Of a DNA stretch of 64,000 nucleotides, positions 28,572 through 36,122 are shown in pieces. Location: the NCBI RefSeq assembly GCF_018271995.1, contig NZ_JAGUCO010000027.1, positions 1-64,000 of the forward strand, given 5' to 3'. The position numbers and the translations under genes were made by a program. Numbering within the stretch: the first letter of the stretch is position 1; each line of letters opens with the position of its first letter. The DNA is from Carboxylicivirga linearis. GTDB lineage: Bacteria; Bacteroidota; Bacteroidia; Bacteroidales; Marinilabiliaceae. The notes under the pieces were generated by a model, which saw only the letters and a list, made by a program, of their open reading frames with translations, did no database searches and was not told where the DNA came from.

Positions 28572-30809
28572 ATGAAAATCATGAAAACAACATTAAAAAC
28601 GATACTATTCGCTATAGGAATTTTACTACTGCCATGTTCAGTGATAGTTGCACAAAATTCCAACGTCATAGAAATTCAAACTCAGTCAACCTCTCTGGTT
28701 TATGCGGTGGATAAAGATGGACGGCTGGTATTTCAACATTATGGAGCAAAGGTTGATGCAAACGATGACTTTATGCAGCAAAGGGCTTATCCTAAAATGG
28801 ATACTGATAGAGATTTCTCTTACGAAGCCTATCCTGCCTTTGGACATGGAAATATTAATGAACCGGCTTTAACAGTCATTCATTCCGATGGTAGTTTAAA
28901 TACCGAGTTGATTTATAATGGTGTAAATGTCGACAAATCGAACCCAAATGTCGAAGAAACAGTTATCCAATTAAAAGATCCGGTATATGACTTTACCGTT
29001 GAACTTCATACCAAAGCTTTTTACAAAGAAGATGTAATCAGTCAGTGGACGGTGATAAAAAATGATGAGGAAGGAGCTGTGAAGCTCACTAATTATGCTT
29101 CATCTTATTTGCCATTGAAAGCTCAAAGCTATTACTTAACACATTTTTATGGTGCCTGGGCTGGCGAAATGACTATGGTGGAAGAGAAGATTGAAAATGG
29201 CATTAAAGTTATCGATTGCAAGAAAGGAGTGAGAACAACACAAACTGAAAATGCTTCGTTTATTTTAAGTTTGAACCATCCATCTTTAGAAAATTCGGGA
29301 GAATGCTATGGGGGTGCATTAGCATGGTCGGGTAACTACCGTTTGGCTTTTCAGCTGGATGAGTGGAAAATGCTTAATATTGTAAGTGGTATCAATCCAT
29401 TCCATTCGGACTGGACCTTAAAAACAGGGGAGCAATTTACTACGCCTGAAATGATTTACACCTATAGTAACGAAGGGCGTGGTCAGGTTTCACGTAATCT
29501 GCACGACTGGGGCCGCACATATGCTATGGTTGGCGGAAATAAAATACATGATATTGTGCTAAACAGTTGGGAAGGTGCGTATTTTACTTTTGATGAAAAA
29601 ACACTAACCGGCATGATGGATGATGCTGCCGAAATGGGAATTGAGACTTTTGTGCTGGATGATGGCTGGTTTGGAAATAAATATCCTCGAAACAGCGACA
29701 CTGCCGGTTTGGGCGATTGGCAAACCAATAAAAAGAAATTACCCCACGGGATTGATTACTTGATTAAATATGCGCACAAAAAAGGACTCAAATTTGGATT
29801 GTGGATTGAGCCTGAAATGGTGAATCCTAAAAGCGAATTGGCCGAAAATCATCCGGAGTGGATTGTGCAAAGTAATGGACGAGAGAAAATTACCTGGCGA
29901 AATCAGTTGCTATTGGATTTGTCAAATCCCAAAGTGCAGGATTTTGTTTACAATGTGTTTGATAGTTTATTAACTACTCACCCCGGTATTGAATATATAA
30001 AGTGGGATGCCAACCGACATGTGGAACAGGCCGGATCAACTTATTTACCTTCCTCGGAGCAGACTCATCTATGGAATGGCTATACGCAGGGTTTGTATGC
30101 TGTTTATGAACGCATTCGTGCCAAATATCCTGACTTTGTAATTCAGGATTGCGCTTCAGGTGGTGGACGACTGGATTATGGTGCATTAAAATATCATAAC
30201 GAGTACTGGACATCAGATAATACCGATCCTTTATCGCGCATTTTTATTCAATACGGAACCACTTTAATTTATCCACCAGTGGGGGCAGCATCGCATGTGT
30301 CAACTAGTCCTAATCATCAAACCATGCGCGTTACTCCACTAAAATTTCGCTTTGATGTGGCCATGACCGGTCGCTTGGGAATGGAATTGCAGCCTAAAGA
30401 TATTCAGGGAGAGGATCGAATATTTGCCGAAGATGCCATCAAAAACTATAAACAATTTATACGTCCGATAATAACCAACGGTGATTTGTACCGATTACAA
30501 TCGCCTTATGATGAAGGAGGTTATGCATCTCAAATGTTTGTTTCAAAGGATAAAGAATCGGCTGTACTTTATGCTTTTAGTACCGATCAGCATACGCGTG
30601 GAGTTTATTCAACCATTAAACTAAACGGACTGGATACGAATAAAGAGTATCAGATTGTTGAAATCAATAAACAAGGCGATAGTCAATTTTTGGGTGATGG
30701 TCAAACGTTTTCTGCATCTTACCTGATGAATGTGGGTATAGAATTAACTCTTTCAGAACAGTTTGATAGTGCTGTATTTAAACTAAAAGCTGTTGGTGAT
30801 AATAAATAG
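28572..30809 (+). CDS. GH36 alpha-galactosidase, exported
   Basis: 745 aa with signal peptide (about 1-27, ending VIVAQ), so periplasmic. N-terminal beta-supersandwich, then the GH36 barrel with VLDDGWFG, LWIEPEMVNP, nucleophile Asp479 in YIKWDANRH and acid/base Asp549 in TSDNTDP; C-terminal beta domain. It removes alpha-1,6-galactose, for instance from raffinose or melibiose. Its pairing with GH32 and fructokinase points to raffinose-family sugars. A second start at 28581 is possible. Confidence 0.96.
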   Translation: MKIMKTTLKTILFAIGILLLPCSVIVAQNSNVIEIQTQSTSLVYAVDKDGRLVFQHYGAKVDANDDFMQQRAYPKMDTDRDFSYEAYPAFGHGNINEPALTVIHSDGSLNTELIYNGVNVDKSNPNVEETVIQLKDPVYDFTVELHTKAFYKEDVISQWTVIKNDEEGAVKLTNYASSYLPLKAQSYYLTHFYGAWAGEMTMVEEKIENGIKVIDCKKGVRTTQTENASFILSLNHPSLENSGECYGGALAWSGNYRLAFQLDEWKMLNIVSGINPFHSDWTLKTGEQFTTPEMIYTYSNEGRGQVSRNLHDWGRTYAMVGGNKIHDIVLNSWEGAYFTFDEKTLTGMMDDAAEMGIETFVLDDGWFGNKYPRNSDTAGLGDWQTNKKKLPHGIDYLIKYAHKKGLKFGLWIEPEMVNPKSELAENHPEWIVQSNGREKITWRNQLLLDLSNPKVQDFVYNVFDSLLTTHPGIEYIKWDANRHVEQAGSTYLPSSEQTHLWNGYTQGLYAVYERIRAKYPDFVIQDCASGGGRLDYGALKYHNEYWTSDNTDPLSRIFIQYGTTLIYPPVGAASHVSTSPNHQTMRVTPLKFRFDVAMTGRLGMELQPKDIQGEDRIFAEDAIKNYKQFIRPIITNGDLYRLQSPYDEGGYASQMFVSKDKESAVLYAFSTDQHTRGVYSTIKLNGLDTNKEYQIVEINKQGDSQFLGDGQTFSASYLMNVGIELTLSEQFDSAVFKLKAVGDNK

Positions 30810-30816
30810 TAAATTT

Positions 30817-32175
30817 ATGGAGACGAATAATAAAATACACGCAACTTATTTATATTGGATCACATTTGTAGCTATTAATGGGGGCTTGTTATTTGGATTA
30901 AATATGGCTGGTATATCAGGTGCTGTTGATATGCTAAAAAGTGAATTTTCTTTAACCGATGGCGGTTTGGGAACCGTTGCTGCCTTATTAACATTTGGTT
31001 GTTTAATCGGGGCCCTTTTTACTGGCAATTTCACCGAAAAATATGGACGAAAGAAAGTGATGCAGGCAACCGCATTACTGTATATAATTTCTGCCATGGG
31101 GTGTGCTTTAGCCGAATCATCTGTGATATTGATTGTGTTCAGAGTACTATCAGGTTTGGCTGTAGGAGCTACATCGGTAGTGGGGCCTATGTATATTTCT
31201 GAAATATCACCTGCACATAGTCGAGGAAGGTTAGTTTCAATGAATCAGTTTGCCATTACCATTGGAATTGTTTTAGCTTATATCTTCGATTATTTTCTTA
31301 TTGATTTAGGAGATGACAGTTGGCGTTATATGCTAGCTGTACCAGCGATATTCAGTATTTTTTATTTCATTTTTATACTAATTTCTTTTCCGGAAAGCCC
31401 GCGATGGTTAATTGCAAAAGGGAGAAAAACTGAGGCCGAAGCTGTAATGTTAAAGATTGGAGGAGAGGAGTTGGTAAATAATGAAATGGAGCAAATAGAG
31501 AGAGTTATAAAGGAGGAAAAATTAAAAGAAAAGGTTAGGGTTTCAGAACTGTTTAAGGGGAAAACAGGTAAAATTGTTGCCATTGGAACAGCCATTGCTG
31601 CGCTACAACAAATAACAGGAATTAATGCAGTTATCATGTTTGCACCCGATATTTTCAAAGCGGCTGGATCGGCACAAGGAGATTCGATGATGCAGGCTAT
31701 GATTGTTGGTTTGGTTAATTTTCTGATGACAATTGTTGCTCTTTGGCTGGTTGATAAAAGGGGTAGAAAGAGTTTATTGCTTTGGGGAGCAGTAGGTATG
31801 GTTGTTTCACTGGCATATCTAACCTTTGAATTTAGTAAACAGACTCAGTACGGAGCCGGAGTACTCATTGCCTTATTGGTTTATATCTCCTTTTTTGCAG
31901 CTTCGTTTGCTCCTGTTATGTGGGTAATTATATCAGAAATATACCCCAATAGAATTAAAGGTGTGGCCATGTCATTTTCAACAGCCGTAAGCTGGTTATG
32001 TACATTCCTGACAGTTTATTTCGCACCTGTTATACAAGGGCAATTGGGGCTAAGTTACCTGTTTGGTATCTTTGGTATATTCAGCGTTATAGCTTTTGTG
32101 TTTGTAAAATTCCGGATCCCTGAAACCAAAGGGAAATCGTTGGAACAAATTGAAAAAGAACTTGGATTGATTTAA
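30817..32175 (+). CDS. MFS sugar porter
   Basis: 452 aa from ATG 30817, 7 bases after the GH36 stop; an earlier GTG-like start would overlap it. Twelve membrane helices with sugar-porter signatures: GRKKVMQ after helix 2, PESPRWL before the central loop, DKRGRK between helices 8 and 9, and PETKGKSLEQIE at the end. It should carry the released monosaccharide (fructose, glucose or galactose) across the inner membrane by proton symport. Confidence 0.95.
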   Translation: METNNKIHATYLYWITFVAINGGLLFGLNMAGISGAVDMLKSEFSLTDGGLGTVAALLTFGCLIGALFTGNFTEKYGRKKVMQATALLYIISAMGCALAESSVILIVFRVLSGLAVGATSVVGPMYISEISPAHSRGRLVSMNQFAITIGIVLAYIFDYFLIDLGDDSWRYMLAVPAIFSIFYFIFILISFPESPRWLIAKGRKTEAEAVMLKIGGEELVNNEMEQIERVIKEEKLKEKVRVSELFKGKTGKIVAIGTAIAALQQITGINAVIMFAPDIFKAAGSAQGDSMMQAMIVGLVNFLMTIVALWLVDKRGRKSLLLWGAVGMVVSLAYLTFEFSKQTQYGAGVLIALLVYISFFAASFAPVMWVIISEIYPNRIKGVAMSFSTAVSWLCTFLTVYFAPVIQGQLGLSYLFGIFGIFSVIAFVFVKFRIPETKGKSLEQIEKELGLI

Positions 32176-32179
32176 AATT

Positions 32180-33046
32180 ATGGCAAAGAAACCATTAGTA
32201 ATAGGCATAGGTGAGTTATTATGGGATGTATTTCCCGATCATAAACAAATGGGAGGAGCTCCATGTAATTTTGCCTATCATGCTTCTAAGTTAGGATTGG
32301 ATAGCATGGCAATCAGTGCAATAGGCAATGATGAATTAGGTGTTGAAATTATTAATAAAATGGATGCTGTTGATTTAAAATACGATATGCAACGTGTTGA
32401 TAAAGATACGGGAACAGTAAAAGTTACTTTGGATGAGAAGGGAGTGCCACAATACGAAATTTGTCAACCTGTTGCCTGGGATTTTATACATATGAAACCC
32501 GAATATAATAAGTTGGCTAACTCAACAGATGCTGTTTGTTTTGGCTCTTTAGCTCAACGAGGAGACGTTTCTCGAACTACCATTAGAAGTTTTGTAAATC
32601 AGGTTTCTAATGACGCTTTAAAGGTCTTTGATATTAATCTGCGGCAGCATTTTTATTCAAAAGAGTTGTTAGAAGATTCGCTGATGATGTGTAATGTTCT
32701 TAAAATTAATGATGAGGAAATTAAGGTTGTTTCTGAGATGATGGGTTTACAAGGTGATGATGTAGAGAACTGTCAAACTCTTCTGAAAAATTATCATTTA
32801 AAAATGGTAGCGCTCACCTGTGGAACAGAAGGCAGTTACCTAATAACCCCGGCTGAAGTCAGTTTTATAGAAACACCTATGGTTGAGGTGGCAGATACGG
32901 TAGGAGCCGGTGATTCGTTTACGGCAGCCATGATTACAGGTTTTCTGTCAAAAAAATCATTAAAAGAAACGCATGAAATGGCCGTTAAGTTATCGGCTTT
33001 TGTTTGCACACAACATGGTGCCATGCCCGAGTATTCAAATATTTAA
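32180..33046 (+). CDS. PfkB-family fructokinase
   Basis: 288 aa. Ribokinase/PfkB fold: N-terminal GIGELLWDVFPD and GGAPCNFAYHASKLG, and C-terminal ATP/anion-hole motif DTVGAGDSFTAA with the catalytic Asp. The N-terminus is typical of fructokinases. It phosphorylates fructose in the cytoplasm after import, the last step of the locus. Ends the operon 4 bases after the transporter. Confidence 0.93.
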   Translation: MAKKPLVIGIGELLWDVFPDHKQMGGAPCNFAYHASKLGLDSMAISAIGNDELGVEIINKMDAVDLKYDMQRVDKDTGTVKVTLDEKGVPQYEICQPVAWDFIHMKPEYNKLANSTDAVCFGSLAQRGDVSRTTIRSFVNQVSNDALKVFDINLRQHFYSKELLEDSLMMCNVLKINDEEIKVVSEMMGLQGDDVENCQTLLKNYHLKMVALTCGTEGSYLITPAEVSFIETPMVEVADTVGAGDSFTAAMITGFLSKKSLKETHEMAVKLSAFVCTQHGAMPEYSNI

Positions 33047-33080
33047 AGTTGTGTACTTATAAATAATTAGCAGACCAATA

Positions 33081-33112
33081 AAGAGACTGACTTACACAAG
33101 TTGGTCTTTTTG
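33081..33112 (+). terminator. Terminator of the polysaccharide locus
   Basis: 33081-33093 pairs with 33098-33110 through a 13-position stem containing G-T wobbles and one mismatch, a 4-base loop, and a T run in and after the 3' arm. It lies 35 bases after the fructokinase stop. Confidence 0.65.
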
Positions 33113-33562
33113 AGTTTATTCATATTACGACTATATGCCAAATTCAGGCATTTCCAGAATTTCTGAATGACTTTACAATGATGTTATTTTGGTCTGTTAT
33201 TTCTCCTGAATGACGAAAATAGATATTTAAAAATTGGGAAATCTATTATTCCATTCCAAGTTTTTTGAAACCAACCTTGACTAAGACAATTTTCCTTCGA
33301 TATCACATGCAGGTTTTGACAGTCTCAAAAACTGGATTATTAATAGGTCTATTTTTTTAACCTTAAAAGATTGGTGTTAAAGCTGGTTATTCAACATATC
33401 TGCAAGTGATAACAATTTAGTTATTTAAATATAGGAGACTTACTTAAAGTATAATACAAGCGAAATCTTGAGAGAAAGAACATAGTTAAATCTCCCTTAA
33501 ATACTGTTTCCTTCTAGGATGCCTATGTTTAAAGGTTTTTAAATAAACTATAGTATTCTTGT
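33113..33562. other. AT-rich spacer after the polysaccharide locus
   Basis: About 450 bases with frequent stops in all frames; no gene or remnant was recognised. Confidence 0.5.
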
Positions 33563-33591
33563 TTTGTATTTCAAAACGATTTTTATCTTTG
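33563..33591 (+). promoter_or_regulatory. Possible Bacteroidota-type promoter before the second ECF sigma gene
   Basis: TATCTTTG at 33584-33591 fits the -7 consensus TAnnTTTG. TTTG at 33563-33566 would be the -33 box, but the 17-base spacing is shorter than the usual 19-21, so this is tentative. The start codon is 100 bases downstream. Confidence 0.35.
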
Positions 33592-33691
33592 TTTGTGAAA
33601 TGGGGATTTACAAATATTAACAAAAATATATATTTATAAATATTTAGTAGATGGTTTTCATTTTTAAATAACTTTATTGAATCATATACTT

Positions 33692-34276
33692 ATGAATAAA
33701 TCAAAGCATTTATCGGATATTTTTCTGGTTGATCAGCTTCATGTTGGAGATATGAATTCTTTTGATTTAATTTTTGAAAAATATGGAAATCGATTATACG
33801 CTTTTGCTATAAGTTATTTAAAGTCAAATGAAGAGGCAGAAGAATTAGTTCAAGATGTATTTCTGAAACTTTGGGAGAATAGAGCGAAACTAAATAGAGA
33901 GTCCTCATTAAAATCTTACCTGTTTACCATTGCCTACCATAAAATGTGCAATCTATTTCGTCAAAAGGAGCAGCACAACAAATACATACTTTCAGAAAAG
34001 GTTCAAGATGAAAAATCAGTTAACCTTGAAGAACAAATAGAATTTAAAGAAGCTCTCAATCAAATTGATCAAATTATAGAGGAACTTCCTCTGCGACAAA
34101 AAGAGATTTTTATTAAGAGCAGAAAAGAAGGAAAGAGTTCAAAGCAGATAGCGGAAGAATTACAAATATCTCCGGCAACTGTCGATAACCAGATTTCTGC
34201 AGCCTTAAAATATTTACGCAAACATATTCCAGAAGCCAATATTGGACTGATCTTGTATTTTTTCTTATTTCTATAG
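33692..34276 (+). CDS. ECF sigma factor without an intact neighbouring anti-sigma
   Basis: 194 aa from ATG 33692 (a TTG at 33677 is less likely). Region 2 (about 20-90; LYAFAISYLKSNEEAEELVQ and DVFLKLWENRA) and region 4 (about 125-180; LPLRQKEIFIKSRKEGKSSK and QIAEELQISPATVDNQI). Same class as the sigma of the PUL, normally followed by fecR, susC and susD. Here only a short remnant and then the prophage follow. It may act on its own or on distant genes. Confidence 0.93.
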   Translation: MNKSKHLSDIFLVDQLHVGDMNSFDLIFEKYGNRLYAFAISYLKSNEEAEELVQDVFLKLWENRAKLNRESSLKSYLFTIAYHKMCNLFRQKEQHNKYILSEKVQDEKSVNLEEQIEFKEALNQIDQIIEELPLRQKEIFIKSRKEGKSSKQIAEELQISPATVDNQISAALKYLRKHIPEANIGLILYFFLFL

Positions 34277-34442
34277 AAAAAAATATCATTTCTTAAAGAT
34301 CAGTATATCAGTAGATATAACGAGTTAGTTTAAGTTTTTTCAAAAAAAATGTGTTAATGAATGTTAGATATTGTTCTTTCATGTGTATTACTTTATGAAA
34401 GGCTAAGTGAATCCAATATTAACAACAGCCAAAAGTTTATAA

Positions 34443-34514
34443 ATGAAAAGTAAGTTCGATAAAGACATATTAGAAAAATATAAACACCACCAACTAGAAG
34501 AGACCGATGTATAG
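34443..34514 (+). pseudogene. Possible N-terminal remnant of an anti-sigma gene
   Basis: A 23-codon frame, MKSKFDKDILEKYKHHQLEE plus TDV. The DKDILEKY start resembles the first helix of FecR-type anti-sigma factors, which is what should follow an ECF sigma gene. A second basic frame without a start runs on to about 34636. The likeness is short, so this could also be a tiny unrelated ORF. Confidence 0.3.
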
Positions 34515-34754
34515 GGGATAAATAAGAAAGTACATAAAAAGAAAAATTGATAAAAACACTGAAAAGCGCATTAATAAAGGCTTTGAAGTAATTCGTAAAA
34601 CAAATTTAAGCAAAAATAAAAAGTACAGAAAGTGAATAAAATATGAATTGGTAGTGAATTACAGAGAAGCTAAATATTAACATTATTTCTTTTTATTGAA
34701 ACACAGTAATCAAATAGTATAAAACCGTTAATATACAAGGAAAGAAAGCGTATT

Positions 34755-34782
34755 AAGACCTATAAATTATAGGTCTTTTTTT
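34755..34782 (+). terminator. Strong terminator before the prophage end
   Basis: AAGACCTAT (34755-34763) and ATAGGTCTT (34769-34777), 5-base loop, then a run of T to 34782. It ends rightward transcription from the sigma gene region and marks sequence that is probably still host. Confidence 0.85.
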
Positions 34783-34837
34783 ATGCTGTTTACTTCGATG
34801 TATTAAAAATAGAAAAAATGTACTTTTTATTTTGGTT

Positions 34838-34866
34838 CTACAGTTGCATCTACAGTTGCATCTACA
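34838..34866 (+). repeat. Tandem 12-base repeat near the left prophage end
   Basis: CTACAGTTGCAT occurs at 34838-34849 and 34850-34861, followed by a partial CTACA. Near the end of a Mu-like element, such repeats are good candidates for transposase binding sites; this needs the right end for comparison. Confidence 0.6.
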
Positions 34867-34924
34867 AAATAGTAGTTGATCAGGTTCATAAAAAACATGA
34901 TAGTGTATTGTAATATGATATAAA

Positions 34925-34942
34925 ATGCAGAATATTCTGCAT
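34925..34942. promoter_or_regulatory. Repressor operator palindrome, copy near left end
   Basis: Perfect 18-base palindrome ATGCAGAATATTCTGCAT. Its core CAGAATATTCTG recurs at 35598-35609 and 35798-35809. It lies beyond the 3' end of the repressor gene, near the prophage end, and so might affect end binding by the transposase rather than a promoter. Confidence 0.7.
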
Positions 34943-35073
34943 TAAGAGCATAATAATGTATTTATAAAAACATGCATGAAAAAGGCATAACTATATGAAT
35001 AGAAACAAATTAAAAATATATGAGACCTATTTGTGTTTAAAAAAGTCCCACACATGATGGTTGTCTATGTACT

Positions 35074-35784
35074 TTAGTTCATACTATTGATACGAATACT
35101 GGCTTTTACAAATGCGAGTGCGCGAATTTTAGATAGTGGAACATCTCTCTCTGCATGATGTTGGTTGTAACTAACCAGGCGTATGTGATCAATCTTTTCA
35201 CTTTTCTGGATATACTTTACTGCAATGTATTCCTCTCCATCCATGTCAACTGATATCAGGTACATCTCACCAAAGAATATATTATCAGCAATATTGTTTA
35301 TCTTTTTATATAGCACAATATCACCTGACTTTAATAATGGATACATGCTATCTCCTGTAACATGAACTGCACCATCACACTTAGGAATACCAGGTATACT
35401 AATCTGATCAATAGGATCGTAAGAACCGTTTTTAAATAGTGGCACTAAACCTGCAGATGCTTCCAGGTCGTATAAAGGTATTGTTTGGTAATCTTCCTTG
35501 TGATCACTAGCCAGGCTAAAATCATTTTGTGGTTTAGTATAGTCTTTTCTTCCGATAGATCCCTTTCCTGTAATCAACCAATCAGGATTTATCTTTTCAG
35601 AATATTCTGAATTGAATAACTTATTAAAGAAGTCGTAACTAGGTGAGCTTTTACCATTTATGATATCATAAATACTCTGAGCCCTACTGTATCCCAGTGT
35701 TTTAGCTAAATCACTGCGCGTAACTCCTAGATATTCAATTAACTTCTCCACCCTTGCAGATATTTCTGTATTTTTTTTATTCAT
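35074..35784 (-). CDS. Prophage repressor, XRE-HTH plus S24 (LexA/CI-like) domain
   Basis: 236 aa. N-terminal helix-turn-helix (about 10-65; RSDLAKTLGYSRAQSIYDII). C-terminal S24 peptidase fold with cleavage pair Ala111-Gly112 (LEASAG), catalytic Ser146 in TGDSMYP and Lys190 in AVKYI. All parts for RecA-stimulated self-cleavage are present, so the prophage should be inducible by DNA damage. It faces away from the early operon. Palindromes lie 13 bases before its start, inside its coding region, and beyond its end. Confidence 0.93.
   Translation of the reverse strand: MNKKNTEISARVEKLIEYLGVTRSDLAKTLGYSRAQSIYDIINGKSSPSYDFFNKLFNSEYSEKINPDWLITGKGSIGRKDYTKPQNDFSLASDHKEDYQTIPLYDLEASAGLVPLFKNGSYDPIDQISIPGIPKCDGAVHVTGDSMYPLLKSGDIVLYKKINNIADNIFFGEMYLISVDMDGEEYIAVKYIQKSEKIDHIRLVSYNQHHAERDVPLSKIRALAFVKASIRINSMN
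35596..35611. promoter_or_regulatory. Repressor operator palindrome inside the repressor gene
   Basis: Perfect 16-base palindrome TTCAGAATATTCTGAA, within codons for the end of the DNA-binding domain. It is exactly 200 bases from the copy upstream of the gene, which would favour looping between two bound repressors. Confidence 0.7.
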
Positions 35785-35796
35785 TTTCTTGATTAT

Positions 35797-35810
35797 GCAG
35801 AATATTCTGT
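35797..35810. promoter_or_regulatory. Repressor operator in the repressor/early divergent region
   Basis: TGCAGAATATTCTGT, with core palindrome CAGAATATTCTG at 35798-35809, sits 13 bases before the repressor start codon and 57 before the first early gene. This is the natural place for repression of both the repressor and early promoters. Confidence 0.75.
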
Positions 35811-35866
35811 TTTAATTTGTAAAAGCAATTTAGAAATAAGATTTAAAAATAACAACTTTTAAAACG

Positions 35867-36067
35867 ATGGCAGTACGACCTCAAATTAATCTAGCAGCTA
35901 AACACAAGGAAATACTCAAAGAAGAGTACTCTGTAAGTGATCAGACAATCAGGATGGTATTGATGTATGTTAATAATAGTCCGAAAGCTAAAGAGATCAG
36001 GAAAAGAGCTAAAGAATTATTAGAGCAGGAAGCTAATAATGTAGTATTAGACGAATCAGGAAAATAA
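35867..36067 (+). CDS. Small Ner/Cro-like early protein
   Basis: 66 aa, first rightward gene. Helical, with a likely helix-turn-helix (HKEILKEEYSVSDQTIRMVL) and a basic second half (KAKEIRKRAKELLEQE). In Mu the corresponding place holds ner, a negative regulator of early transcription. The family assignment is by position and predicted shape only. Confidence 0.65.
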   Translation: MAVRPQINLAAKHKEILKEEYSVSDQTIRMVLMYVNNSPKAKEIRKRAKELLEQEANNVVLDESGK

Positions 36068-36122
36068 AGGTTCTCTTTTTTTCAATTCTTCAATTAGGGA
36101 TCAGTTTAAATCAATCATATCT

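Noticed and set aside
34838-34866. CRISPR-like repeat
   Set aside because: Only two and a half adjoining 12-mers with no spacers and no cas genes.
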